Of a stretch of 39,711 nucleotides of DNA, positions 22,610-30,419 are shown piece by piece (position 1 is the stretch's first letter; each line of letters starts with the position of its first letter). Origin of the DNA: a virus; the IMG/VR virus record IMGVR_UViG_3300009506_000165, positions 1 to 39,711 of that record, one strand, 5' to 3'. The translations under genes and the position numbers were made by a program. A model generated the notes under the pieces. It had not been told where the DNA came from and did no database searches. It saw nothing but the letters and a program-made list of their open reading frames with translations.

Positions 22610-22766
22610 GATCTGCGGACCCGGCACGGGGCACAGCGACCCGGCCAGGCCCGCACACCCCGGCGCCGAACCCGCAGCCCCGACAAAGGGGCCGGGGGCG
22701 CCGCCCGCACCGGCGCCGGGGCAACAACTCCACCAACCCACGACCCCTCAAGGAGGGCTCTTCGCC
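22610..22766 (+). promoter_or_regulatory. Structured 157-base intergenic leader
   Basis: No gene. The 11-bp perfect inverted repeat CCCCGGCGCCG (22658-22668) / CGGCGCCGGGG (22711-22721) encloses a smaller hairpin (GCCCC/GGGGC). The region ends in the strong ribosome binding site AAGGAGGG (22750-22757) of the next gene. It may be an RNA element or attenuator. Confidence 0.35.
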
Positions 22767-23237
22767 ATGCCTCTGAACACGACCGAGACCACCACGACCA
22801 CCGACACCAACCTCAAGGCCACGCTCCCCCCGGGACCGTGGCAGGACGAACCCGACAAGGCCCTGTGGAACGACGAGACCACCGGCCTCCACTGCCTCAT
22901 CATCCGGCACCCCTCGGGCCACCTGTGCGGCTACGTCGGCATCGACACCGCCCACCCGTGGCACGGCGACGCCTACAACGACCACTACGAGATCACGGTC
23001 CACGGCGGCCTGACCTACGCCGACAGCAGGGACGACGACGAGATCTGGTGGTTCGGCTTCGACTGCGCCCACCTCGGCGACCTGACCCCTCGGCACTTCC
23101 ATGCCGACCCGGTCACCGAGGCCGCCATCGCCCTGTGTGGAGACGGAATCGGCGGCGGCAACACCTACCGCGACTTCGGCTACGTCACCGCAGAGGTCAC
23201 CCGCCCCGCCGAGCAGCTCGCGGCGGTGACGGCGTGA
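22767..23237 (+). CDS. Conserved phage protein with paired Trp/Cys motif, function unknown
   Basis: A 156-residue protein. Its core, GYVGIDTAHPWHG...VHGGLTYA...WWFGFDCAHLGDLTP...YRDFGYVTAEVTRPAEQLA, is a pattern I recognise as recurrent in small phage proteins of many hosts, with no known function. The order is Thr-rich disordered head (1-20), alpha/beta body (25-120) and a final helix. A strong AAGGAGGG sits 9 bases before the ATG, so it is probably well expressed early. Confidence 0.65.
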   Translation: MPLNTTETTTTTDTNLKATLPPGPWQDEPDKALWNDETTGLHCLIIRHPSGHLCGYVGIDTAHPWHGDAYNDHYEITVHGGLTYADSRDDDEIWWFGFDCAHLGDLTPRHFHADPVTEAAIALCGDGIGGGNTYRDFGYVTAEVTRPAEQLAAVTA

Positions 23238-23920
23238 CCATCAGCCTGAACACCGACCAGATCCTCACCCGCCTCGACCACGGCAACCAATGGACCCAAG
23301 GCACCTGGGGCGACCCCGCCGACACCGAGGCACCCACCTGCCTCCACGGCGCCATCCGGGCCTGCCAACCCACCCCCGGCGACGCCTACCTCATCCGACA
23401 GGTCGCCGAACGCCAGGGCTGGGGCACCACCTTCAACGACGCCGTCGGTACCGAGTGGCACGACATCGAAGTAGCGCTCCTCACCCACCGCGAGGTCACC
23501 GACGCCGACCTCGCTGACACGTTCGGCCCGACCTGGGAGATCACGGTCGACACGGTCCGCACCATCGCCGCCGCCACCCCCACCCAGATCCAGGCACTAG
23601 CCGCCGCCAGGGCCGCCGCCTGGGACGCCGCCTGGGCCGCCGCCAGGGACGCCGCCTGGGCCGCCGCCAGGGACGCCGCCTGGGACGCCTGGGCCGCCGC
23701 CTGGGCCGCCGCCAGGGACGCCGCCTGGGCCGCCGCCAGGGACGCCGCCTGGGCCGCCGCCAGGGACGCCGCCTGGGACGCCACCAATGCCGGCGTCGTG
23801 ATCGATCTCGTCGGGCAGCACGGACTCCCCGCCGACCACATCCGCACCATCGCCGGCCCGTGGTGCGCCGTGTTCCCCGACTCCGCCCTCGCCCACGCCG
23901 TCACCGCACTGGAGGACTGA
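23234..23920 (+). CDS. Protein with Ala/Trp tandem-repeat helix
   Basis: A 228-residue protein. Residues 1-120 are an ordinary alpha/beta domain (GTWGDPADTEAPTCLHGAIRACQPTPGDAYLIRQVAERQGWG). Residues about 122-183 are tandem octads of the type DAAWAAAR, giving a long amphipathic helix with a Trp on every second turn. A final globular piece contains GQHGLPADHIRTIAGPW. Similar Ala/Trp repeats occur in other phage small proteins of unknown role. GTG start overlaps the previous stop. Confidence 0.6.
   Translation: MTISLNTDQILTRLDHGNQWTQGTWGDPADTEAPTCLHGAIRACQPTPGDAYLIRQVAERQGWGTTFNDAVGTEWHDIEVALLTHREVTDADLADTFGPTWEITVDTVRTIAAATPTQIQALAAARAAAWDAAWAAARDAAWAAARDAAWDAWAAAWAAARDAAWAAARDAAWAAARDAAWDATNAGVVIDLVGQHGLPADHIRTIAGPWCAVFPDSALAHAVTALED
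23599..23782 (+). repeat. 24-bp tandem repeat inside the gene at 23234
   Basis: Units of the kind GCCTGGGCCGCCGCCAGGGAC repeat in register with the codon frame, with a shorter unit in the middle (GCCTGGGACGCC). Copy number could change by slippage without breaking the frame. Confidence 0.75.
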
Positions 23921-23922
23921 CC

Positions 23923-24276
23923 ATGACCGAACACACACCCAGCGAACGGCTCATCGCCGCCATCAACGCCCCAGCCACCTACCCCGTCGACACCTCCAGG
24001 CCCTACGGATATTGGGCCTACACCATCGGCGCCACCGCCAAGACCCACCAGGTCGGGGACCTCGTCGACTGCGTCGACGCCAGGGACGACTACGAGTTCA
24101 CCGGCAGGATCGTCCAGTTCACCACCGACGACATCGGCCCCCGCGCCGTCGTCGTCCTCCACTCCGACACCACCGGGTTCGACCACGCGGCGCTCCGCTC
24201 CGCCGCCGGGGTCCGCTGCCCCATGACCGCCACCCTCGCCGTTGTCCTCAACCTCCGGGACGGGGGTGCCCAGTGA
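23923..24276 (+). CDS. Hypothetical small beta protein
   Basis: A 117-residue protein with a helical head and a strand-rich, SH3-like middle (HQVGDLVDCVDARDDYEFTGRIVQFTTDDIGPRAVVVLHSD). Unrecognised. The ATG follows GGAGGAC. Part of the run of small early genes that commonly encode host-takeover functions. Confidence 0.55.
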   Translation: MTEHTPSERLIAAINAPATYPVDTSRPYGYWAYTIGATAKTHQVGDLVDCVDARDDYEFTGRIVQFTTDDIGPRAVVVLHSDTTGFDHAALRSAAGVRCPMTATLAVVLNLRDGGAQ

Positions 24277-24557
24277 CCCGGTTCCAGCTCACCATCTCCA
24301 CCACCGTCGAACTCGACGTCCCCGACGACACCCTCGGCCACATCGACGACATCGATGCCCACCTCACCCACCTCGTCGCCCTCGGCCACGGCACCGAGAT
24401 CCGCAGCGGGAAGGCCGTCAGTGCCCACGTCCCCTACTACGACACCGAGAACCCCCGGTGGACGCAGATCAGCGTCGACGCCGGGACCGGTGTCCTGTGG
24501 GAGGACGTGCGGGACGCCCTGTGGCCCGCAGAGCACGCCGGAGGTGCAGCAGCATGA
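24273..24557 (+). CDS. Hypothetical protein, paralogue of the gene at 24784
   Basis: A 94-residue protein opening with RFQLTISTTVELDVP, clearly similar to KFRVTVSTTLEINCIP at the start of the product at 24784: a strand pair followed by a helix. Both are probably the same small alpha/beta fold. GTG start overlaps the previous stop. Ends in GGAAA, encoded by the ribosome binding site of the next gene. Confidence 0.55.
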   Translation: MTRFQLTISTTVELDVPDDTLGHIDDIDAHLTHLVALGHGTEIRSGKAVSAHVPYYDTENPRWTQISVDAGTGVLWEDVRDALWPAEHAGGAAA

Positions 24558-24787
24558 CCGCCACCTGGAACCCCCTCACCGACGACGACGGGATCCTCGC
24601 CACCCGGGTCGTCGTCCACGACGTCGCCCTCACCGACGACGAGGTCCGCCTCGTCCAGGCCGCCCAGCACCGCGCCGGGTACGACGACCTGCGCGACACC
24701 TGCTCCGACGAGATCGTCGCCGTGGCCCTCCTCCTCGACCGGCTCGCCACCACCCTCGACCAGCCAAACGGAGGTGCAGCAGCATGA
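24554..24787 (+). CDS. Hypothetical small helical protein
   Basis: A 77-residue protein with a strand (ATRVVVHDVALT) and helices (DDEVRLVQAAQHRAGYDDL; SDEIVAVALLLDRLATTL). Unrecognised. It lies between two paralogous genes, and its stop region repeats the same 18-base sequence (GGAGGTGCAGCAGCATGA) that precedes its own start. Confidence 0.5.
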   Translation: MTATWNPLTDDDGILATRVVVHDVALTDDEVRLVQAAQHRAGYDDLRDTCSDEIVAVALLLDRLATTLDQPNGGAAA

Positions 24788-25122
24788 GCGACACCGAGCG
24801 CTACATCAAGTTCCGAGTCACCGTCAGCACCACCCTGGAGATCAACTGCATCCCCGGCGAGCTGGACGGGCTGAACACCTCCCGAGACGTCGAACGGTTC
24901 CTGACCGACGCCATCACCGATGGCGCCTACGACGACCTCGGCTGTGACTACGACGATCACCGCGTACTCACCATGCGGCCTGACGGCAGGGACATCGCGT
25001 GGGTCTGGATCGAAGACGAGGAGTGGCCGACCCTGGCCAAGCGCCTTGGCCTCACCACGGGGATCCAGTCCCTCGCCGACCGCAAGCGGGACTTCGCCGC
25101 CACCAAGGACGGTGAGTCGTGA
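24784..25122 (+). CDS. Hypothetical protein, paralogue of the gene at 24273
   Basis: A 112-residue protein sharing its N-terminal strand pair with the product at 24273, then an acidic middle (YDDLGCDYDDHR) and a Trp-rich strand (DIAWVWIEDEEWPTLAKRLGL). Unrecognised. ATG at 24784, preceded by GGAGG. Confidence 0.55.
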   Translation: MSDTERYIKFRVTVSTTLEINCIPGELDGLNTSRDVERFLTDAITDGAYDDLGCDYDDHRVLTMRPDGRDIAWVWIEDEEWPTLAKRLGLTTGIQSLADRKRDFAATKDGES

Positions 25123-25403
25123 TCGCCCTCCAGCCCATCACCCTCACCTTCGCCGTCACCTGGCTCGCCGTCATCGCCATCCTCGGCGCCGCCGCATGGC
25201 ACTGGTGGGACGCCATCACCGGCCCCGTCGCCCGGTTCCTGTTCGGCGACCCCGGCGAGCCGCTGGGGTGGGACGTGGAGCTCCACATCGTCGAGCTCCA
25301 CCGGGCCGCCCGGACCCCCGACGAGATCGCCGAACGGCTCGGTCTCACCTCGGACGCCGTCGAGTGGATCATCGGCCGCTACGACGACGGAGACGCAGCA
25401 TGA
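25119..25403 (+). CDS. Membrane-anchored protein with HTH-like C-terminus
   Basis: A 94-residue protein with one membrane segment (residues about 8-30, LTFAVTWLAVIAILGAAAWHWW) and a C-terminal segment ELHRAARTPDEIAERLGLTSDAVEWII that reads as a helix-turn-helix of the sigma-region-4/HTH_38 type. A membrane anchor plus HTH would place DNA at the membrane. GTG start overlaps the previous stop. Confidence 0.55.
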   Translation: MIALQPITLTFAVTWLAVIAILGAAAWHWWDAITGPVARFLFGDPGEPLGWDVELHIVELHRAARTPDEIAERLGLTSDAVEWIIGRYDDGDAA

Positions 25404-25882
25404 GCGACCTGCCGTTCGACGAAAACGAGATCGTCACGATCTCCCAACTTCTCCTCGCCGCCGTCGGCGCCAGCCGTGCCCGAGACGAGGTCCGCTACAA
25501 CGCCCTCACCGCCGAGGCGCTCGACCGGATGGAAGCCCTCGACCCCGGCATGCACCGGGTGATGTGGCACATCAACCTCACCCTCATCGGTTCCGCCTGC
25601 CACATCGGCATGCAGGGCGACGACACCGACTGGCGCCTCATCGCCACCGACATGGAGACCGGCGACGTCGTCAACCCCGACGACCGCCCCGAAGCCCGGC
25701 CCGCCGTGACCGCCATGCGCCTCATGGCCACCTACAAGAACGGCGACATCGACACGTGCTGCGCCCTGCTCCAGGCGGCGATGGTCGACGAGGCCGCTGC
25801 CAGTGAGATCACCTGGGCGCTGGCCCGGGTCGTGCACCTGCTCGCCAAGGACGCCGGCCTCATCGAAGGAGCTACGGCATGA
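25400..25882 (+). CDS. Hypothetical helical protein
   Basis: A 160-residue, largely helical acidic protein (EIVTISQLLLAAVGASRARDEVRYNALTAEALDRMEAL; ITWALARVVHLLAKDAGL) with a cysteine pair in the middle (CCALLQAA). Unrecognised. ATG overlaps the previous stop. Confidence 0.5.
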   Translation: MSDLPFDENEIVTISQLLLAAVGASRARDEVRYNALTAEALDRMEALDPGMHRVMWHINLTLIGSACHIGMQGDDTDWRLIATDMETGDVVNPDDRPEARPAVTAMRLMATYKNGDIDTCCALLQAAMVDEAAASEITWALARVVHLLAKDAGLIEGATA

Positions 25883-26157
25883 CCCTGCTCCCCCTCAACG
25901 ACGACGAGGTCGCCTACCTCGACCTCCTCCACGGTGACGCCAGCGACTGGGCGTACCGGACCCTCGCCAACCCCGACTCCACCCCCGACGACACGATCAC
26001 CGCCAAGGCCATCGTTCATCGGTGCGGGCCGGCACCCACCTGGCCCGAGGACGACGACCGCCTCATGGGCCTCGCCGGGCTCTGCGTCGTCGCCCTCACC
26101 TCCGGCGCCGTCGGAGCCTGCATCGGCGCCGCCATCGCCTGGGCGGTGACCCGGTGA
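25879..26157 (+). CDS. Small membrane protein
   Basis: A 92-residue protein with a soluble acidic N-terminal part (residues 1-60) and a C-terminal membrane segment (about 66-90, GLCVVALTSGAVGACIGAAIAWAV). Tail-anchored topology. Unrecognised. Overlaps both neighbours by 4 bases. Confidence 0.5.
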   Translation: MTLLPLNDDEVAYLDLLHGDASDWAYRTLANPDSTPDDTITAKAIVHRCGPAPTWPEDDDRLMGLAGLCVVALTSGAVGACIGAAIAWAVTR

Positions 26158-26297
26158 GGCCCGACCTCGTCCTCCTCGCCGGGCTCGCCTACCTCGGCCT
26201 CGTCCTCACCGCCGCCCTCGTCCTCGAGGTCGCCCTCGACCTCCACGACCGGGACGACCACCTCGACGCCACCACCTACCGCAAGGAGACCCACTGA
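26154..26297 (+). CDS. Tiny membrane protein
   Basis: A 47-residue protein: one membrane segment (residues about 4-26, DLVLLAGLAYLGLVLTAALVLEV) and an acidic/His-rich tail. GTG start overlaps the preceding stop; the next ATG overlaps its own stop. Accepted because it fits the unbroken chain of overlapping genes. Confidence 0.5.
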   Translation: MRPDLVLLAGLAYLGLVLTAALVLEVALDLHDRDDHLDATTYRKETH

Positions 26298-26449
26298 TGA
26301 CCACCACCAAGAGCAAGGGCTGGAAGCTGCCCGAAGGGGCAACCAGGTGGGAGACGTTCCTCCGGCACACCGGCGACGGTGAGACCTGGGCCATGATCCG
26401 GTTCTACAACGACGCCGGAGACCTCGTCTACGAGACGGCGGTCGGCTGA
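26297..26449 (+). CDS. 50-residue hypothetical protein
   Basis: A short protein with a Lys/Trp-rich head and a beta-hairpin-like body (TWAMIRFYNDAGDLVYETAVG). It joins the flanking genes by TGATG overlaps at both ends, the main argument that it is real. Unrecognised. Confidence 0.5.
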   Translation: MTTTKSKGWKLPEGATRWETFLRHTGDGETWAMIRFYNDAGDLVYETAVG

Positions 26450-26838
26450 TGGGTGCCGCATCCCGACGCAAAGGCGCCGCCGCCGAGAACGAGGTCGTCA
26501 AGCACCTCCGAGCCAACGGGTTCCCCACCGCCGAGCGCCGCATCGCCGGCACCGACGACGCCCTCGGCGACATCACCGGCATCCCCGGCCTAGTGCTGGA
26601 GGTGAAGAACCAGAAGGCACTCAACCTCGCCGGATGGGTCGACCAGCTCGGTGACGAACTGGACACCGCCCAGACCACCCATGGCGCCGTCATCCACAAG
26701 CGGGCCGGGAAGATCGACGTGGGGGAGTGGTACGCCACGATGCCCGTCTCCGTCCTCCTCGACCTCCTCCGGACCGCCGGGTACGGCGACGCCACGGCCC
26801 GCCCCCTCGCTGCCACGACCCCGGGGGTGGCGCTGTGA
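26449..26838 (+). CDS. Holliday-junction resolvase (Hjc-like PD-(D/E)xK nuclease)
   Basis: A 129-residue nuclease. It opens with RRKGAAAENEVVKHL (catalytic Glu at 13/15), then GD at 40-41 in DDALGDITGI, and LVLEVKNQK with E51 and K53: the E-D-ExK active site of small resolvases. It would cut four-way junctions made during phage recombination or replication, resolving concatemers before packaging. It belongs to the recombination block with the exonuclease and OB-fold-like genes. Confidence 0.8.
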   Translation: MGAASRRKGAAAENEVVKHLRANGFPTAERRIAGTDDALGDITGIPGLVLEVKNQKALNLAGWVDQLGDELDTAQTTHGAVIHKRAGKIDVGEWYATMPVSVLLDLLRTAGYGDATARPLAATTPGVAL

Positions 26839-27206
26839 CCGCCTCCCGAACCGTCCTCATCATCAACGCCGAGTACACCAACCTCTACACCGGCACCCAA
26901 GCATCCTCGCAGGTCTACCACCTCCCCGGCCTCGGCTGCATCGACAGGTCCGAACACAAGGTCGAGGTCGAAGAACGCCTCGCCGTGGCGTTCGGCCGGC
27001 GCCTCTGCGCCACCTGCACCAACCGGGTCAAGGCCACCGAGTACCTCGACGCCACCCACAAGGCACTCGTCGATGCCGGCTGGCCCGACCTCGACACCCT
27101 CGCCCACCTCGTCCCCGACGGCCTCGAGGTCCGCCTCTACGACACCCGAGGCCGAGGCCAGGCACGCCGGGTGTGGTCCTCCACCGACGCCAGGAGCAAC
27201 CCGTGA
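26835..27206 (+). CDS. Hypothetical protein of the recombination block with a CxxC motif
   Basis: A 123-residue protein. It contains GLGCIDRSEH and LCATCTNRVKATEYL, a possible zinc site formed by C, H and CxxC. Unrecognised. GTG start overlaps the resolvase stop; its stop overlaps the exonuclease start, so it is co-expressed with both. Confidence 0.5.
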   Translation: MTASRTVLIINAEYTNLYTGTQASSQVYHLPGLGCIDRSEHKVEVEERLAVAFGRRLCATCTNRVKATEYLDATHKALVDAGWPDLDTLAHLVPDGLEVRLYDTRGRGQARRVWSSTDARSNP

Positions 27207-28342
27207 CCGCCATCGCCGTCGACTCCATCGCCCCACCGCAACTGTTCGACCAGTACGACCGGTACCTCCTCCCCCGCCCCAACGGAGAACGCGCCCCCCA
27301 CACCAGGGCCAGCACCATCGCAGGCGTCCTCGACAACCGGTACAGCCTCGAACAGTGGCAGCAGCGAGTCGTGGCCAAGGGCATCGCCATGGACCAAGGC
27401 CTACGCGCCCTGGCCGCCAGCTGCGACGTCGACACCGACAAGAAGAAGTTCAAGGAGATCTGCGAAGACGCCATCAAGATCGGCGGCGGGGAACGGGCGG
27501 CGAACGAGGGCACCGGGATCCACACCCTCACCGAAACCGTCGACAAGGGCGGATCGGTCTCCGACATCCCCGAGGAGTGGCGGGACCGGATCGAGTGCTA
27601 CGTCCGGGAGCTCGACCGGGTAGGCCTACACGTCGACCCTGATCTGATCGAACGGATCGTGATCGACGACCGCAACCAGGTCGCCGGACGGTTCGACCGA
27701 GGCCTCACCCTCGACCGGGACATCACCCTCCAGTTCCCGCCCCGCAAGGGGAACAAGAAGGGACGGAAAGCCAACGTCCCCGCCGGGTCGATCCTGGTCG
27801 GCGACGTCAAGACCGGTGGGTACATGTCGTGGCTCAAGTTCACGATCCAGCAGGCCACGTACGCCAACCACACCGCTACCTACGACGAGGCCACACACCA
27901 TCGGGCGCCACGCATCGAGTTCAACACCGACGTGGCCGCCATCATCCACCTCCCCGCCAAGGGCGAACCGGAGTGCCGGATCCACTGGGTTGACCTCGTC
28001 GAGGGCTACGACGCCTACCTGACTGCCCTGGAGGCCTACGCCTTCAGGCGGGACGACAAGGCACTCACGGTCGCCGAACCGGGCGACCCGTTCGCAGGCC
28101 TCGAAGTCGAGACCGCGGCGTGGGTCCGTGACCGGATCCGGACCCTCGCCGGGAACCCCGCCGCCGTCACCGACCTCCGCAACCGGTGGCCCGACACGGT
28201 CCCCCAACCGTTCCCCCCGGACGCGACCCGCGCCCAGATCGACCAGCTCGCCCGGGTTCTCGACGTCGTCGAGGCCCGCAACCAGATCCCCTTCGGAGCC
28301 ACACGGCCCGGAGCCAACAACCAGAAAGCGAACCACCAATGA
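27203..28342 (+). CDS. Cas4/RecB-like PD-(D/E)xK exonuclease
   Basis: A 379-residue nuclease of the kind common in actinophage recombination modules. Motifs in order: GTGIH (H107), ERI (E150), GRFDR (D165), GDVKTG (D201, K203) and QQATYA (Q216/Q217, Y220), together the RecB/Cas4 active site. No iron-sulfur cysteine cluster is seen. It probably resects DNA ends for strand annealing, with the next gene as single-strand binder. GTG start overlaps the previous stop. Confidence 0.8.
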   Translation: MTAIAVDSIAPPQLFDQYDRYLLPRPNGERAPHTRASTIAGVLDNRYSLEQWQQRVVAKGIAMDQGLRALAASCDVDTDKKKFKEICEDAIKIGGGERAANEGTGIHTLTETVDKGGSVSDIPEEWRDRIECYVRELDRVGLHVDPDLIERIVIDDRNQVAGRFDRGLTLDRDITLQFPPRKGNKKGRKANVPAGSILVGDVKTGGYMSWLKFTIQQATYANHTATYDEATHHRAPRIEFNTDVAAIIHLPAKGEPECRIHWVDLVEGYDAYLTALEAYAFRRDDKALTVAEPGDPFAGLEVETAAWVRDRIRTLAGNPAAVTDLRNRWPDTVPQPFPPDATRAQIDQLARVLDVVEARNQIPFGATRPGANNQKANHQ

Positions 28343-28788
28343 CCAGCATCAGCATCGACACCATCGCCGGCCCCGACGGGGACTCCTTCAAGTTCGACGC
28401 CATCGGCGACACCGTCAAGGGCCGCATCCTCCACCTCGAGGAGTTGGAGCGGGAAAACCGCTTCAACGGCAAGACCGAGAAGGTCCTCCGGATCTCACTG
28501 GAGCTCGACGACGGCGAGACCGCCGTCATCTGGCCCGTCACCAGCACCGACGTCAACGGCAACGGGTACGCGTCCCGCATGGCCAAGGCCATCGCCGCCG
28601 CTATCCGGGCCGCTGGGGAGACCGACCTCGCGACCGGCGGGATCCTCGCCGTGAAGTTCTCCGGGGAGCAGCCCACCGACAAGGGCAACCCGGCGAAGTT
28701 GTTCCAGGCCCAGTACAAGGCGCCCGCCGAGGCTCCGGTTGCTGACGGGGACGCCGCCGACGGCGCCGTCAACGACCTCATCGGCTGA
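28339..28788 (+). CDS. Putative single-stranded DNA-binding (OB-fold-like) protein
   Basis: A 149-residue protein with a beta-barrel-like order of strands (FKFDAIGDTVKGRILHLEELER; KVLRISLELDDGETAVIWPV; GILAVKFSGEQ) and an acidic, flexible C-terminus (VADGDAADGAVNDLIG), as in SSB proteins that recruit partners by their tail. It follows the exonuclease directly. The assignment is by fold pattern and context only. Confidence 0.55.
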   Translation: MTSISIDTIAGPDGDSFKFDAIGDTVKGRILHLEELERENRFNGKTEKVLRISLELDDGETAVIWPVTSTDVNGNGYASRMAKAIAAAIRAAGETDLATGGILAVKFSGEQPTDKGNPAKLFQAQYKAPAEAPVADGDAADGAVNDLIG

Positions 28789-28811
28789 CCCGTCCGGCCG
28801 GCAGCCACTCG

Positions 28812-28839
28812 CCCACCAACCCCACGCCGGGTTGGTGGG
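28812..28839 (+). terminator. Intrinsic hairpin after the recombination block
   Basis: CCCACCAACCC and GGGTTGGTGGG form a perfect 11-bp stem with loop CACGCC in the 126-base gap before the next gene. Probably a partial terminator separating recombination and replication genes. Confidence 0.6.
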
Positions 28840-28914
28840 TGGGTGGATGCCTACCGGACCCTCCACCTCCTACCGCTTCCCCGCCGCAGCCACCCCCGAC
28901 ACCCTGGACATCCG

Positions 28915-29196
28915 ATGACAGAACGCCACATCGTCAACACCAAACAGGCCACCCTGCTCGACCTGTCCATCCACGGACTCGGGGACTGGCACACCGACAT
29001 CGCCACCCTCATCGTCCGCCTCGCCGAAGCCAGGGCCTGGCTCCACCAAGGCCACGACCCCCACGGCGTCGCCACACGAGCGGCCGCAGCCCTACCCAGG
29101 CTCCGGGAACTCGCCGACGAGCTCCCCGCCCTCCTCGACCGGGTCGAACAAGCCGCCTACCACCACGGCGTCGACCCCGGACAGGTCGCAGCGTGA
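28915..29196 (+). CDS. Hypothetical helical protein before the RepA-like gene
   Basis: A 93-residue helical protein with leucine-rich helices (LLDLSIHGLGDWHTDIATLIVRLAEARAWL; AAAALPRLRELADELPALLDRVEQAAY). Unrecognised. Its stop overlaps the RepA-like start (TGATG), so it may be a loader or regulator of that ATPase. Only a weak ribosome binding site precedes it. Confidence 0.5.
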   Translation: MTERHIVNTKQATLLDLSIHGLGDWHTDIATLIVRLAEARAWLHQGHDPHGVATRAAAALPRLRELADELPALLDRVEQAAYHHGVDPGQVAA

Positions 29197-30302
29197 TGCC
29201 CCCCGACAAAGACGGGCCGTCCTGGCAGATGCCGGCCGACGAATGGGAACGCCAACAGGAAGCCGGGTGGCCAGAAACCGACCGGCACCTCCGGGCCGTG
29301 GTCGACGCAGACGCCCCGGGAAGCTCCCCGATCGACTGGGCCACGTTCTGGACCGTCGATCAGGAAGCCGTCAGGTGGCTCTGCGAACCGATCATGCTCA
29401 CCGGGAAAGCCATCCACCTCTACGCCCCCCGCGCCGAGGGGAAGTCGTCCCTGTCGCTCTACATCGCCGCAGCGCTCGCCACCGGCCGACAGGTCCTCGA
29501 CCACCCGGCCGGGCCCGGCGTCAAGGTCGCCTACATCGACCTGGAGATGACCCCGGAAGACCTCCGGGAACACCTCATCGACTACGGGTACGGGCCCGAC
29601 TCCGACCTGTCGAACCTCGTCTACTACGTCGACCCGCCCTGGTCGAAGCTCGACACCGAGACCCACGCACTCAACATGCTCGCCTGGATCGACGACGTCG
29701 CCCCCGACCTCGTCGTCGTCGACTCGATCTCTCGGTGCATCTCCGGCGAGGAGAACTCGAACGACGTCTACGACGCCCTCTACGACCACGCCATCGGCCC
29801 GTTGAAGCGCCGCGGGGTGACCAACCTGTGGCTCGGGAACTCAGGGAAGGACAAGGAGAAGGGTTCCCGGGGCGGGTCACGCAAGGAAGACGTGATGGAC
29901 ACCATCTGGGCCATGTCCCGAGGTGACGACGGCGCCGTCAAGCTCCGGAACACCAAGAGCCGGTCGAGGTGGATCCCGATGGGTGGCGAAGTCGGGTTGC
30001 AACGGGCCGAGGACGACGACGGTGTCATCACCTACCGCACCTGCAACCCGTCGGCCCAGCTGCCCAAGGGGTCGATCGAGGTGGCCGCCCTCCTCGACAA
30101 GCTCACGGTCCCGCTCGACGCGTCGGTGAAGGCGGCCAAGGCGGCATTGACCGGGATCGGACAGGGCCGCCGGACCGACACGGTTGCCGGAGCGTTGAAG
30201 TACCGGCGGTGGCAGGCGCAGACCATCCAGATCCGTGGGGAACGCTCGGGGAACGCCCCGATCGGGACCTCCGGGAACGGTCGGGGAACGGATGACTTCT
30301 AA
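29196..30302 (+). CDS. RepA-like RecA-fold ATPase (AAA_25 replicative helicase)
   Basis: A 368-residue ATPase. Walker A APRAEGKSS (77-85), a YIDLEM strand with the conserved acidic residue (113-118), Walker B DLVVVDS (171-177), and a LGNSGKDK loop (213-220) fit the AAA_25 family that includes RSF1010 RepA, a hexameric helicase for plasmid replication. The C-terminal 100 residues may be the origin-reading part. Iterons start within its last 22 codons and continue downstream. It is the only replication enzyme in the window, suggesting use of host polymerase. Confidence 0.75.
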   Translation: MPPDKDGPSWQMPADEWERQQEAGWPETDRHLRAVVDADAPGSSPIDWATFWTVDQEAVRWLCEPIMLTGKAIHLYAPRAEGKSSLSLYIAAALATGRQVLDHPAGPGVKVAYIDLEMTPEDLREHLIDYGYGPDSDLSNLVYYVDPPWSKLDTETHALNMLAWIDDVAPDLVVVDSISRCISGEENSNDVYDALYDHAIGPLKRRGVTNLWLGNSGKDKEKGSRGGSRKEDVMDTIWAMSRGDDGAVKLRNTKSRSRWIPMGGEVGLQRAEDDDGVITYRTCNPSAQLPKGSIEVAALLDKLTVPLDASVKAAKAALTGIGQGRRTDTVAGALKYRRWQAQTIQIRGERSGNAPIGTSGNGRGTDDF

Positions 30303-30395
30303 CCTCCTCCGACTAGGCGGGGAACGCGGCGGGGAACGCCGGGGAACGCCCAGCAGCCAATCGGGGAACGCGTCCCCCCCCTATGGGGGGAACGC
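30237..30395 (+). repeat. Iteron array GGGGAACGC
   Basis: Direct copies of GGGGAACGC start at 30237, 30248, 30319, 30331, 30341, 30363 and 30387; a variant GGGGAACGG is at 30283. Spacings are 11, 35, 36, 12, 10, 22 and 24 bases, close to multiples of one helical turn, so all copies face the same side of the helix. The array overlaps the 3' end of the RepA-like gene. Two copies are extended into palindromes, e.g. GGGGAACGCTTCCCC (30387-30401). Confidence 0.8.
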
Positions 30396-30419
30396 TTCCC
30401 CAGGCCGACACCACTCATC

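Noticed and set aside
23599-23782. Possible CRISPR-like repeat array
   Set aside because: The repeats are contiguous, in codon register and have no unique spacers; they encode an Ala/Trp helix.
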